This document shows, in pieces, positions 34,924 through 43,999 of a DNA stretch of 64,000 bases. The stretch's first letter is position 1. Every line of letters starts with the position of its first letter. This DNA is from Pseudomonadota bacterium (GTDB taxonomy: Bacteria > Desulfobacterota > Desulfobulbia > Desulfobulbales > Desulfocapsaceae): assembly GCA_023412495.1 (NCBI GenBank), contig JAEYNP010000062.1, positions 1-64,000 of the forward strand. The letters run 5' to 3'. The position numbers were made by a program, and so were the translations under genes. Below the pieces are notes generated by a model, which saw only the letters and a program-made list of their open reading frames with translations, did not search any database and was not told where the DNA came from.

Positions 34924-35982
34924 TCAGGTCTTTCTGGGATCGAAGGTCTCGCGAAGAGCTTCTCCGATAAAGATAAGCAGCACAAGCATTCCGACAAGAA
35001 CCGAGAAGGCCGACAGGGAAAGCCACCAGGCCTCGATGTTCGCCTTGCCCTGGGCGAGGAGTTCCCCGAGGCTCGGTGTTGCTGGCGGAACGCCGAGCCC
35101 CAGGAAGTCGAGGCTGGTGAGGGCGAGAATGGCGGTCGAGACCCGGAAGGGAAGGAAGGTGATGACCGGCGTCATGCCGTTCGGCAGCAGGTGCCGCCAC
35201 ATGATGGTAGTGTTGCCGACGCCCAGGGCCTTGGCCGCCTTCACATAATCGAGATTGCGGCCCCGCAGGAACTCCGCCCGCACGTAGTCGGACAGCCCCA
35301 TCCAGCTGAACAGGGACAGCAGGACCAGAAGAAGCAGAAAGCTGGGCTTGAAGATCGAGGCGAAAATGATCAGCAGGTAGAGCTCCGGCATGGATCCCCA
35401 TATCTCGATGAACCGCTGCATGGCGAGATCGGTCTTGCCGCCGAAGTAACCCTGGACGGCGCCGGTTAGGATGCCCACAGCGGTCCCGACCAGGGTAAGG
35501 GCGAAACCGAAGAGGACGCTCAACCGGAAACCGTAGATGATTCTCGCCAGTACGTCCCTCCCCCGGTCGTCGGTGCCGAGATAGTTGGCCTCGGACGGCG
35601 GAGAAGGCACCGGACCGGCGATCTCCATATTGATGGAGTTGTAGCTGAACCTGTTGAGCGGGTAAATCGCGAAGTTACTCCCTTCATCGAGTTTTTGCCG
35701 AACGTACGGATCGGCGTAGTCCGTTGCCGTTTCGAAGTCGCCGCCGAAGGTGGTCTCCGGATAAGTGAAGAGGATGGGGAGATAGTAATTTCCTTCGTAT
35801 TGCACCAGCAACGGCTTGTCGTTGCTGATCACTTCCGCCATCAGGCTGGCGAGAAAAAGAATGGAGAAGATGACAAAGCTATAATACCCCCGGCGATTGC
35901 GGCGAAAACGGTGCCAGATTCTCGCCCGGCGCCTGGCCACCGCGGATCTGAGTTTTTCCCGTGGATGATTCGTGTCAGCCAT
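34924..35982 (-). CDS. yejE: YejE-type ABC transporter permease
   Basis: 352 residues, DppC/OppC superfamily. Basic N-terminus, first helix FVIFSILFLASLMAEVI, a large periplasmic loop containing FTYPETTFGGDFETATDYADPYV (typical of YejE), then NYLGTDDRGRDVLARIIYGFRLS and the EAA-loop ARALGVGN-like (KAAKALGVGNTTIMWRHLLPNG). Microcin C/oligopeptide-type uptake with YejB. The ATG at 35982 overlaps the yejB stop by 8 bases. No yejF ATPase follows. Confidence 0.9.
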   Translation of the reverse strand: MADTNHPREKLRSAVARRRARIWHRFRRNRRGYYSFVIFSILFLASLMAEVISNDKPLLVQYEGNYYLPILFTYPETTFGGDFETATDYADPYVRQKLDEGSNFAIYPLNRFSYNSINMEIAGPVPSPPSEANYLGTDDRGRDVLARIIYGFRLSVLFGFALTLVGTAVGILTGAVQGYFGGKTDLAMQRFIEIWGSMPELYLLIIFASIFKPSFLLLLVLLSLFSWMGLSDYVRAEFLRGRNLDYVKAAKALGVGNTTIMWRHLLPNGMTPVITFLPFRVSTAILALTSLDFLGLGVPPATPSLGELLAQGKANIEAWWLSLSAFSVLVGMLVLLIFIGEALRETFDPRKT

Positions 35983-37027
35983 CGAGTCCCTCGAAGCTGA
36001 TACGGGGATCGACGACCACATAGCTCAAATCGGAGAGCAGGCGGGAGATGAGACCGATCAGCGTAAAGAAATAGAGTGTCCCCAACACCACCGGATAGTC
36101 GCGGTTCATGACCGACTCGTAGGCGAGCAGCCCCATGCCCTGGAGGGAGAAGATGGTTTCTATCAGGAGGCTGCCGGTAAAGAAGGAGGCGATGAAATAA
36201 CCGGGAAAGCCGGTGATGATGGGAATGATGCCGTTTCTGAAGACATGCTTGTAGAGGACCTGCGGTTCGGCCAGCCCCTTGGCCCGCGCCGTCAGCACGT
36301 AATGCTTGCGGATCTCCTCCAGGAAGGAATTTTTGGTCAGCATGGTCATGACCGCAAGGCTGCCGACCGCGCTGGCCGTGACCGGCAGCACCATATGCCA
36401 CAGATAGTCGAGTATCTTCATCAACCAGCTCAACTCGGCCCAGTTGTCGGAGACGAGGCCCCGCAAGGGAAAGATCGCCCAGAAACTGCCGCCGCCGAAC
36501 AGGACCACCAGCACCACCCCCAGGACGAATCCGGGAATCGCGTACCCGACCAGGATGACCGTCGAGGTGACGACATCGAAGCGTGAACCTTCCCTCACCG
36601 CTTTTTTGATTCCCAGAGGAATACAGACCCCGTAGACGATGAGAAAGCTCCACAACCCCAGTGACATGGAGACCGGCATGCGGGAAATTACCAGGTCGGC
36701 AACGCTCCGGTGATAATAATAGGAGGCGCCGAAATCGAAGAGGAGATAATTCTTCATCATGGTCAGGAACCGCTTCACCGGAGGCTGATCGAAGCCGTAG
36801 AGCTTTTTCAGCTGCTCGATCTTATCGCTGTCGAGCCCGGAATCCCCCCGATACATAGTCGCCGCCGAGGCCCGCACCTCCCCTCCCTGGCCGACCCCCT
36901 GAATATCGGCGATCATCTTTTCCACCGGACCTCCGGGGACGAACTGGGTGATCGCAAAGGTAATCATCATCACCCCGAACAGGGTCGGTATCATCAGCAA
37001 AAGCCGCTTGAGTATGTATATCGCCAT
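35975..37027 (-). CDS. yejB: YejB-type ABC transporter permease
   Basis: 350 residues, DppB superfamily. MAIYILKRLLLMIPTLFGVMMITFAITQFVPGGPVE is the standard start. The insert DIQGVGQGGEVRAS and LYGFDQPPVKRF are typical of YejB, and the EAA loop is LTARAKGLAEPQVLYKHVFRNG. Upstream there is no yejA binding-protein gene on this strand, so partners must be elsewhere. Confidence 0.9.
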   Translation of the reverse strand: MAIYILKRLLLMIPTLFGVMMITFAITQFVPGGPVEKMIADIQGVGQGGEVRASAATMYRGDSGLDSDKIEQLKKLYGFDQPPVKRFLTMMKNYLLFDFGASYYYHRSVADLVISRMPVSMSLGLWSFLIVYGVCIPLGIKKAVREGSRFDVVTSTVILVGYAIPGFVLGVVLVVLFGGGSFWAIFPLRGLVSDNWAELSWLMKILDYLWHMVLPVTASAVGSLAVMTMLTKNSFLEEIRKHYVLTARAKGLAEPQVLYKHVFRNGIIPIITGFPGYFIASFFTGSLLIETIFSLQGMGLLAYESVMNRDYPVVLGTLYFFTLIGLISRLLSDLSYVVVDPRISFEGLDG

Positions 37028-37117
37028 CCTCTTCGTTCACCAGAAGCAATATGAAAATCGAGCTACCCAGCTATCAGCGTCCGGCATAACGTAATCGTTC
37101 GCCATTACATCTTTTCT

Positions 37118-37284
37118 CGAAATAGCTATCGCTATCGGGATCGGGATCGAAACCGAACTATCAACGCTCTATCCTGCAGGGATTCCCCTTGATGCAATAG
37201 TCCCGGGGCTCCCCGGACATTCTGCAGTTGCGGGGTTCGACTTACCGAGCATTTCCTTTCGATCCCGATAGCGATCCCGATTTG
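37118..37284. repeat. Family C repeat pair in the yejB/rnd spacer
   Basis: Two inverse arms: ATAGCTATCGCTATCGGGATCGG-type at 37123-37157 and GATCCCGATAGCGATCCCGAT at 37261-37281. They are about 100 bases apart, in a 449-base gene-free region between divergent genes. A segment near 37230 resembles a T-loop (GGGGTTCGAC) but no tRNA fold is present. Confidence 0.6.
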
Positions 37285-37475
37285 CCAAAGACCGAACGCT
37301 GCTACAGTTGTCAGTCAATAATACGACGGATCGTCGTAAATAAACACCTTAAAAGAAGAATATCTCTTGTTTTTTCTTCGGCAGTGTGTCTTTTTTAAGC
37401 CATGGGTCACCGGCGCATTACCGGGCGACGGCGATGTCGCCTGCCGTTACATTTCAACATTAGAAATTCAATGTC

Positions 37476-38609
37476 ATGGAAACGCTCAACACAATTATTC
37501 AAAACGAGGCGGAATTGGAAATTCTGGTGCGCAGGGCAAAACAGACGGAAGCTGTCGCCCTCGATACGGAGTTTGTCTGGGAGCGCACTTACTATCCGCA
37601 ACTCGGCCTCATCCAGATAGCGCTCTCCGACGAGGAATGTTTCCTGATCGACCCCCTGGCCATACAGAATCTCAAGGCTTTGGGCCAACTTCTCTCCGAT
37701 CGGGGAATCGTCAAAATCCTCCACGACGCCCCCCAGGACCTCGCCATCCTGAAACGGGCGACCGGGGCCACCCCGCAGAATATATTCGACACCAGGCTCG
37801 CCGCCGGTTTTTCCAACCTGCCGGCCACCCTGTCCCTGAGCAACCTGGTAAAGGAGTTGCTCGACATCGATCTCGCCAAAGACGAAACAAGGACCAACTG
37901 GCTGCAGCGCCCGCTCACCGACGAACAGATCCGCTATGCGCTGGATGATGTCCGTTATCTGCGCGCCATCCGGGTACTGCTGCTCTCCCGGATCATCGGG
38001 CCCAAAATCAGGTCATGGCTGCAGGAGGACCTGAACCTGTTGAACAACCCGGCTACTTACGCGGGACCGCCGGCGGATGAACGTTATCTGAAAATCCGCA
38101 ACTGCACCAGCCTCGACCGGGCCGGTCTGGCCATCCTCATGAACCTGTCGATATGGCGGGATGGCGTCGCCATGAAGCTTGATAGGCCTCGCAGCCACGT
38201 CATAAAGGATACGGCCATACTCGAAATCGCAAGAAAAAAACCGAAGTCGCCGGGTGACCTCAAGGACGGCATTGAGATTTCCGACCGGGCCGTGAGCAGG
38301 TACGGCGACAACATCATCGCGATCGTCGATCAGACACTGCAGAAACCTGAAGAGAGTTTTCCGGCCCTTCAACGACCCATGCGGCTCACTCCAAGCGAAC
38401 GGGAAGCGTTGGAGAGACTCAACAAGCTGGTTCAGCTGAAGGCTGGACTTCTGGGCATCGCCCCGGGACTGGTCGGCAATGCCTCGGAGTTGAAACAGCT
38501 CGTGAAATTGCTCAATACCCACAATTCCCGCGAGCCCCGGCAACTCCGCCAGACCGAAGGCTGGCGGAAGCTTTTTCTTGAGGATTTTTTCAGACAGAGC
38601 CGAAAATAA
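37476..38609 (+). CDS. rnd: Ribonuclease D
   Basis: 377 residues. DEDD exonuclease: ALDTEFVWERTYYP (Exo I), HDAPQDLAILKR (Exo II) and YALDDVRYL (Exo III, Y type). An HRDC domain follows (about 205-290) and a degenerate second one (about 300-370). Trims 3' ends of tRNA precursors. It is monocistronic between a repeat-rich region and a small exported protein. Confidence 0.94.
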   Translation: METLNTIIQNEAELEILVRRAKQTEAVALDTEFVWERTYYPQLGLIQIALSDEECFLIDPLAIQNLKALGQLLSDRGIVKILHDAPQDLAILKRATGATPQNIFDTRLAAGFSNLPATLSLSNLVKELLDIDLAKDETRTNWLQRPLTDEQIRYALDDVRYLRAIRVLLLSRIIGPKIRSWLQEDLNLLNNPATYAGPPADERYLKIRNCTSLDRAGLAILMNLSIWRDGVAMKLDRPRSHVIKDTAILEIARKKPKSPGDLKDGIEISDRAVSRYGDNIIAIVDQTLQKPEESFPALQRPMRLTPSEREALERLNKLVQLKAGLLGIAPGLVGNASELKQLVKLLNTHNSREPRQLRQTEGWRKLFLEDFFRQSRK

Positions 38610-38643
38610 TGATTACATGAAAGCGGAAAGGACTTTTAAAAAA

Positions 38644-38750
38644 GGACTGAGGACTGAGGCCTAGGAACAAAAAAAATTTCGCCCCTAAGGACAGTGAACG
38701 TGCGAATTTTCCTCAGTCCTCATTGCTCAGTCCTCAGCACTGGGAGATTC
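38644..38750. repeat. Inverted GGACTGAGG/CCTCAGTCC repeat
   Basis: GGACTGAGGACTGAGG near 38644 and CCTCAGTCCTCATTGCTCAGTCCTCAG near 38718 are inversely oriented and flank a short spacer. A related CTCAGTACTCAGCACTCAG run lies at 53786-53815. Noncoding. Confidence 0.5.
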
Positions 38751-38765
38751 ATCGGCGGAGAATAA

Positions 38766-39260
38766 ATGAGAAACTACTACTATCGCTTGGGCATAATTTC
38801 AACAATCCTCTGCTTTATCGCCGTTCTCACTTACCCGGCGACAACCGTCCGGGCGGATGCCACCGGCATCACAGGTTGGGAGAAGGACTCCACCTATAAC
38901 AGCTACTACGATTACAAGGAACGGGATGCCATCAAGGGAAAGGTGGTCAAATTCCAGGAGATCGTTCCGCTGCCGGGAATGGCCCCGGGAACGGCCTTCA
39001 TCCTTGACGAGGACGGTCAGGAAATCCTGGTACACCTTTGCCCCGTAACCTATGCCGATGCACAGAAAACCGGGATCAGAAAGGATATCAAGACCAAAGT
39101 AGCCGGCGCGTGGGCAACCATCGAGGGAAAGGATGTTTTTATGGCCGCCAAGGTAAAACAAGGCGAAAATTTTGAGTTCAAGGTCCGCCTTACCAAGGAC
39201 GGCACCCCTTTCTGGACCATGAGTCCCGAGGAGCTGGCCAAAGAGGCAAGCAGTCAATAA
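38766..39260 (+). CDS. Exported protein of unknown function
   Basis: 164 residues. The N-terminal signal peptide has a hydrophobic core LGIISTILCFIAVLTYPA and a likely cleavage after VRA. The mature part begins with a Tyr-rich segment (STYNSYYDYKERDAI). It continues with short alternating strands, KGKVVKFQEIVPLPGMAPGTAFILDEDGQEILVHLCP and KTKVAGAWATIEGKDVFMAAKVK. These look like a compact OB-fold-type beta barrel, though that is only a visual impression. Two cysteines at most and no CXXCH haem site. Unrelated to its neighbours rnd and malonyl-CoA decarboxylase by function; probably monocistronic. Confidence 0.75.
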   Translation: MRNYYYRLGIISTILCFIAVLTYPATTVRADATGITGWEKDSTYNSYYDYKERDAIKGKVVKFQEIVPLPGMAPGTAFILDEDGQEILVHLCPVTYADAQKTGIRKDIKTKVAGAWATIEGKDVFMAAKVKQGENFEFKVRLTKDGTPFWTMSPEELAKEASSQ

Positions 39261-39346
39261 CCGGAGATTTCCTTGTTATCATGGCCGTTTTGGGCCATCC
39301 CCCCATACTTCGGCCTTCGTCAAGCGGAGGCGCCACCGGCCGGGCC

Positions 39347-39491
39347 AGGAGCCTGTCGGATTATGCCCTTTTTCCCCATCTCTTCGTTATTTCCAAAAAT
39401 TAATGCTCGTAATATTAAGTATATGACTGCGCTTAATTTTTGGAAAAATGCCTCGATCTGAAAAAAAATGTCTATAATCCGGCAGACTCCT
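39347..39491. mobile_element. MITE-like palindromic element, 145 bp
   Basis: Outer arms of 18 bases, AGGAGCCTGTCGGATTAT (39347-39364) and ATAATCCGGCAGACTCCT (39474-39491), match with two mismatches. Inner arms TTTCCAAAAATTAA (39390-39403) and TTAATTTTTGGAAA (39433-39446) match perfectly. No coding capacity, AT-rich core unlike the flanks. No target-site duplication is obvious. It lies in the 433-base spacer before malonyl-CoA decarboxylase. Confidence 0.6.
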
Positions 39492-39692
39492 AGCAGCAGA
39501 GTATGGCCCGTCATGATACCAGCTCCCACTGAACCATCGTATTCCACCTCATCCCGCCGCCCCGGCATTTTCCTCGCCCACCGTTTTCATCCTTGTACTT
39601 GCTTCCTGTTGAGGATAGGATAGAGCTTGGAAGCAGGGAGTTCATCGGTGAAAAAACGTAACAGGCAGAGGAGCTTGAGATGAGGAGATCCG

Positions 39693-41090
39693 ATGTTTGA
39701 TCGAGAAGAACCCCTTTGGGACAAGACCTTGCGTCGAATTCGGCTGATCTGGCCGCTGGGCGACCAGGCGGGCTTAAAACATTCCATCGAAGCCGGCTTG
39801 CCGGACCACGATCTGCAGAAGGTGCGGGAGAGGATTAATGCCTGCCTCGAAGGGCGCGGCGGTGAAGTGTCGGCCCGCAACCGGGCCGCCGAACTTGGGG
39901 AAACCTACCTGATCCTCAACAACGATGGAAGGAAACGGTTTCTCCAGCTGCTCGCCACTGAATTCGATGCAAATGATCAGGTAATCGAGGACACCATTTC
40001 CAAACGGCTGCTCTGCACCGACAGCGAAGAGCGGAGGCGGCTCAACCTCGAGCTGCGCAATCAGCTCGTTCCGCCCCGGACTAAACTGCTCAGGCAGTTC
40101 AACGAGCTGGAGGAGGGAGTGAAATTCCTGGTCGATCTCCGGGCGGAGCTCCTGCCCCTTACCTCGGAAGACCCAGCCCTTAAGGCGCTCGACCAGGATA
40201 TCCTCCGGCTACTCTGTTCATGGTTCGACGTGGGCTTCCTCGATCTGCAACGGATCACCTGGGAAACCCCTGCGGCGCTTCTGGAAAAGCTGATCAAATA
40301 CGAGGCAGTGCATGCCATTCGCTCCTGGCAGGATCTCAAGAACCGGCTGCGGGACGATCGCCGCTGTTTCGCCTATTTCCATCCCCGGATGCCTCACGAG
40401 CCCCTGATCTTTGTGGAAGTGGCCCTGGTCAACGGCATTTCCTCCAATATCGCCGAACTCCTCGACGAGACGAGACCGCTGATCCATCCCGGCAAAGCCG
40501 ACACGGCCATATTCTATTCCATCTCCAACTGCCAGGCGGGACTGGCCGGCGTGGCCTTCGGCAATTTCCTGATCAAGAAGGTGGTCAAGGAGCTGATTTC
40601 CAAGCATCCCAACCTGAAGACCTTTTCAACCCTGTCACCCATTCCCGGATTTATCCCCCACCTCCGGGCTCACCGCGATGAGGTCAAGTTTACCGGCAAG
40701 GAAATGAAACTGCTACAGGAGTTGGCCGGGGAGATCGATGTCCTGGAGTGCTTTTTCGCGGCAGTGGACAAAATCGGCGAGGATCTTCACGAGGGCCGAG
40801 AGATGGCCATCAAGCCGATCCTTCTTCGCCTGTGCAGCCGGTATCTTCTGACCACGAAAAAAGGAAAATACACCTACGATCGGGTGAGCCACTTCCACCT
40901 TTCCAACGGGGCCCGAATCGAACGGATCAACTGGGCCGCCGACCTGTCCGATAGGGGTATCAGCCAATCCGCCGGAATGATGGTCAATTATCTCTACGTG
41001 CTTTCGCACATCGAGAAAAATCATGAAAATTACTCTGGAAACGGCGAAATCGCCGCGTCATCGACAGTGACGAAACTGGTCAGATCCTGA
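39693..41090 (+). CDS. Malonyl-CoA decarboxylase
   Basis: 465 residues covering the helical N-terminal domain and the GNAT-like catalytic domain. Conserved blocks are HPRMPHEPLIFVEVAL, FYSISNCQAGLAGVAFGNFLIK (catalytic Ser region), TFSTLSPIPGF, and HFHLSNGARIERINWAADLSDRGISQSAGMMVNYLY (catalytic His region). Converts malonyl-CoA to acetyl-CoA and CO2. The start follows GAGATGAGGAG-like sequence. It may detoxify malonyl-CoA formed by promiscuous propionyl-CoA carboxylation nearby, which is inference. Followed directly by a family D palindrome that may act as its 3' end. Confidence 0.93.
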   Translation: MFDREEPLWDKTLRRIRLIWPLGDQAGLKHSIEAGLPDHDLQKVRERINACLEGRGGEVSARNRAAELGETYLILNNDGRKRFLQLLATEFDANDQVIEDTISKRLLCTDSEERRRLNLELRNQLVPPRTKLLRQFNELEEGVKFLVDLRAELLPLTSEDPALKALDQDILRLLCSWFDVGFLDLQRITWETPAALLEKLIKYEAVHAIRSWQDLKNRLRDDRRCFAYFHPRMPHEPLIFVEVALVNGISSNIAELLDETRPLIHPGKADTAIFYSISNCQAGLAGVAFGNFLIKKVVKELISKHPNLKTFSTLSPIPGFIPHLRAHRDEVKFTGKEMKLLQELAGEIDVLECFFAAVDKIGEDLHEGREMAIKPILLRLCSRYLLTTKKGKYTYDRVSHFHLSNGARIERINWAADLSDRGISQSAGMMVNYLYVLSHIEKNHENYSGNGEIAASSTVTKLVRS

Positions 41091-41091
41091 C

Positions 41092-41148
41092 CCAGCTGAG
41101 CTGGATGGATACCTTTAGAAATTCGTTTCAAAAAACAAGAAACGAATT
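41092..41148. repeat. Family D palindrome
   Basis: CCAGCTGAGCTGG (41093-41105 region), then TTTAGAAATTCGTTTC, loop, GAAACGAATTTCTAAA. It is the inverse orientation of the units at 34681-34819. Starts within two bases of the malonyl-CoA decarboxylase stop. Confidence 0.7.
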
Positions 41149-41264
41149 TCTAAAGCAGTATTAAAAAAATGGGTGGTCCGCCATAGCGACGGAAAAACAA
41201 TGGCGGCTTTCCCGCGTTCTGCCCGCAACCCCCGGATTTCTCGTGAACATTACGAGAAACCGGT

Positions 41265-41942
41265 CTACCCTTTCTTCGGCAGCTGATCCAGATACCATTT
41301 CATTGGATCTATAATTTCAAAGCCCAGGTCGAGCAGTTTCTTTTTCACATTGATGACATTGTTGGTGAGCAGGTAAGGAAACATCGCCCTTTTTTCCTCA
41401 TCCCAGAACCTGGCGACCAGGACGCTGCCCATGGAGATCCCCTCCTCGGTGATGACATCGACAATTTTCTTCATCTGTCCCGGTTGTTGCTTCACCAAGA
41501 TGCAGAGCAGGGTGCCCGGTTCATCGATGTTCATGATGTTGACGAAGGCATTGATTAAATCGCGGGTCGACAGAATGCCCTTCAGATACCCCTCCTCGTC
41601 GATCACCGGCAGGGCCCCCACCTTTTTCTTCTGCATGACCAAAAGAGAATCCTGGATGGTGTAGTAGGCATAGATGGTCAGCGGGTTGCTGGTCATGATA
41701 TCCCCGATCGGGTGGTTCATGACCTTGGCCAGTGTCTTTTCGTAATCGACTTTCTCCAAGAGAATGGACGGCATGGCATCGCGGACGTCGCGATCCGTCA
41801 CGATTCCGATCAACTTGCCCGCCGGATCGATGACCGGCAGGTGACGGATGTTTTTGTCCGTCATGATTTTTTTGGCCTCAAATATCGTCATGTCCGGACC
41901 AGCTGTGATCAGGTCTTTTGACATTCTGCCACTTACAAACAT
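41265..41942 (-). CDS. CBS-pair and ACT-like protein (AcuB type)
   Basis: 225 residues. Two CBS motifs (about 5-60 and 78-140: DMTIFEAKKIMTDKNIRHLPVID and YYTIQDSLLVMQKKKVGALPVID) are followed by an ACT-like domain (about 145-210). This matches the layout of AcuB, which sits with the deacetylase AcuC in Bacillus. Such domains sense adenine nucleotides. It follows the AcuC-like gene by 37 bases here, supporting the comparison. Likely role is control of acyl-CoA synthetase or deacetylase activity, by inference. Confidence 0.85.
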   Translation of the reverse strand: MFVSGRMSKDLITAGPDMTIFEAKKIMTDKNIRHLPVIDPAGKLIGIVTDRDVRDAMPSILLEKVDYEKTLAKVMNHPIGDIMTSNPLTIYAYYTIQDSLLVMQKKKVGALPVIDEEGYLKGILSTRDLINAFVNIMNIDEPGTLLCILVKQQPGQMKKIVDVITEEGISMGSVLVARFWDEEKRAMFPYLLTNNVINVKKKLLDLGFEIIDPMKWYLDQLPKKG

Positions 41943-41979
41943 AGGACCTCCGGAAATTCAAATTTTATTAGAGTGGAAC

Positions 41980-42933
41980 TCACTTCATATCCGCCAGGAT
42001 CTTGATATGATTCTCCACCAACAGCGGTAATACCTCGAGATTGTAGCCACCTTCCAGCACTGAGACAATCCGGCCGCATGCGAACCGGTTGACCAGATTC
42101 ATGACCACTTCCGAAATGAAGTCGAAACCGTCGGTGGTCAGGTTGACACCCGACATCAGATCGCTGACGTGGGCGTCGAAGCCGGCTGAGACGAGAATGA
42201 ACTCGGGCTGGAATTTCTTGAACGCAGGGACCATGTCCTGCATGATCAGGCGCCGGTATTCCTCATCCCCCCGGCCCGGCAGCACCGGAGAGTTTACGGT
42301 GCAGCCCTCCCCTTCGCCGATCCCCGATTCGAAGTCCCGGCCGGTCCCTGGATAGGCGAACGACGGATGCTCGTGAATGGAGTAATACATCACCGTCGGA
42401 TCTCGGTCGAAGATATGCTGGGTGCCGTTGCCGTGATGGACGTCGAAGTCGATGATACCAACCCGCTCGATGCCGTGCTCCCTCTGCAGATACCGGGCAG
42501 CTATCGCCACGTTGTTGAAGTAGCAGAAGCCCATGGGCCTGTCCATTTCCGCGTGGTGTCCCGGAGGACGTACGGCGCAGAAAGCGTTGTCCACCTCGCC
42601 GTTCATCACCGCATCAACGGCTTTCAGTACACCCCCCACGGCGTAGAAGGCCGCCTCGAAGGTCTCCCGGCAGATGGCATTGTCCGGGTGCTCGAACTCG
42701 GTCAGACCATAGAGGCAGGCCTCGTCGAACCGCGTGATATAGCGTATGGAATGAACCGCCTCGATCCAGCGCTGGTTCGCCCGCTCCGCCTTGATCTGTG
42801 TGAGTTTCTCGATCATTCCCGACTCCGTCAGACGCTGGTATATCACTTTCAGTCTCTCCGGAGATTCCGGGTGGTACCCACCCGTGTCGTGCAGCAGATA
42901 TCTTTCGTCGTACACAAACCCCGTTTTTTTCAT
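41980..42933 (-). CDS. Histone deacetylase family protein (AcuC-like)
   Basis: 317 residues. RPPGHHAE and the zinc site IDFDVHHGNGTQHIF are intact, as is the C-terminal SVLEGGYNLEVLP. Bacterial members remove acyl groups from lysines (AcuC deacetylates AcsA) or act on polyamines. Here the acyl-CoA synthetase at 61562-63457 carries the modifiable lysine motif, so it is a candidate target. Start 42933 is chosen over 42960 because the conserved TGFVYDERYLLHDTG block begins there. Confidence 0.88.
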   Translation of the reverse strand: MKKTGFVYDERYLLHDTGGYHPESPERLKVIYQRLTESGMIEKLTQIKAERANQRWIEAVHSIRYITRFDEACLYGLTEFEHPDNAICRETFEAAFYAVGGVLKAVDAVMNGEVDNAFCAVRPPGHHAEMDRPMGFCYFNNVAIAARYLQREHGIERVGIIDFDVHHGNGTQHIFDRDPTVMYYSIHEHPSFAYPGTGRDFESGIGEGEGCTVNSPVLPGRGDEEYRRLIMQDMVPAFKKFQPEFILVSAGFDAHVSDLMSGVNLTTDGFDFISEVVMNLVNRFACGRIVSVLEGGYNLEVLPLLVENHIKILADMK

Positions 42934-43000
42934 AAATATTTCCCGTTTCCTATGTTGCATCCCGCGACCGCCGCCTTTGCCTTTGTTGCCCCCATAGCCA

Positions 43001-43999
43001 TTACTTCTGCAGCCGGACGAGCACCCTTCCCACCTGCCCGCCTCGGAGAATCAGCTCGATCTCTTTTTCCAACTCATCGAGGGACACCTCCCGCGCCATC
43101 TCGCCGAGTTGTGCCGGCTTCCAATCTCCGGCGAGATTCTGCCAAACCTGCCGGCGGTGGGCCATCGGGCAATTCTGGGAATCTATGCCGATGAGGGAGA
43201 CGCCCCGCAAAATGAAGGGGAAGACATTGAGAGGCAGATCCGGGGCCGCCACGTTGCCGCAGCAGGTGACGATGCCATGCATATCCGTCGATTTTATGGC
43301 GGTTGCCAGGATTTCGCCGCCGACCGTATCGACCACGCCGGCCCAGACGCCTTTCAGCAGGGGCTTGCCGCTGCCTTCCGTGGCCTCCACGCGGCTGAGG
43401 ATCCTCGCGGCCCCCAACCTCTTGAGATACTCCGCGGCTTCAGGTTTGCCGGTGACCACGGCGCAGGAGTATCCCAGTTTTGCGAGGATGGCGAGCGACA
43501 TGCTGCCGACCCCACCGGTCGCCCCGGAGACCAGGATTTCCCCGGCGCCGGGAGCTATACGCTCGGCCAGGGCAAAGACCGACATCCCGGCGGTGAAGCC
43601 GGCAGTTCCGTAGATCATGCTTTCCCGGAGGCTGAGCCCATCGGGCAGGGGTACGACCCAGGCCGCCGGCACTCGGATGTATTCCGCGAAGCCGCCGGAG
43701 GTGTTCATGCCCAGATCGTAACTGGTGACGATTACCTTGTCGCCCGGCTGAACCGAAGCGTTGCGGCTTTCTTCGACAACACCCGAGGCATCGATTCCGG
43801 GAGTATGCGGGTATTTCTTCGTCACTCCACGGTTGCCGCTGGCAGAGAGGGCATCCTTATAATTTAGTGAGGACCAGGACACCTTCACCAACACCTCGCC
43901 ATCCGGCAATTCGTCGACCCGCCTCTGCACGATCTTGCGGGCAAAAGCCTTGTCGCCGCTTTCCTCGACTACCATTGCTCTAAAGGTTGTATCAGCCAT
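43001..43999 (-). CDS. YhdH-type oxidoreductase (acryloyl-CoA reductase, AcuI-like)
   Basis: 332 residues, zinc-free medium-chain dehydrogenase. It opens with FRAMVVEESGDKAFARKI, then SSLNYKDALSASGN, the cofactor loop VSGATGGVGSMSLAIL, and a C-terminal RGGQVGRVLVRLQK. This is the YhdH/YhfP/AcuI subgroup, known to reduce acryloyl-CoA to propionyl-CoA with NADPH. That reaction would feed or protect the propionyl-CoA pathway encoded next door. First gene of a three-gene minus-strand set with AcuC- and AcuB-like genes. Confidence 0.88.
   Translation of the reverse strand: MADTTFRAMVVEESGDKAFARKIVQRRVDELPDGEVLVKVSWSSLNYKDALSASGNRGVTKKYPHTPGIDASGVVEESRNASVQPGDKVIVTSYDLGMNTSGGFAEYIRVPAAWVVPLPDGLSLRESMIYGTAGFTAGMSVFALAERIAPGAGEILVSGATGGVGSMSLAILAKLGYSCAVVTGKPEAAEYLKRLGAARILSRVEATEGSGKPLLKGVWAGVVDTVGGEILATAIKSTDMHGIVTCCGNVAAPDLPLNVFPFILRGVSLIGIDSQNCPMAHRRQVWQNLAGDWKPAQLGEMAREVSLDELEKEIELILRGGQVGRVLVRLQK

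Noticed and set aside
37220..37260. tRNA-like T-loop (GGGGTTCGAC)
   Set aside because: No matching acceptor, D or anticodon stems could be built around it.
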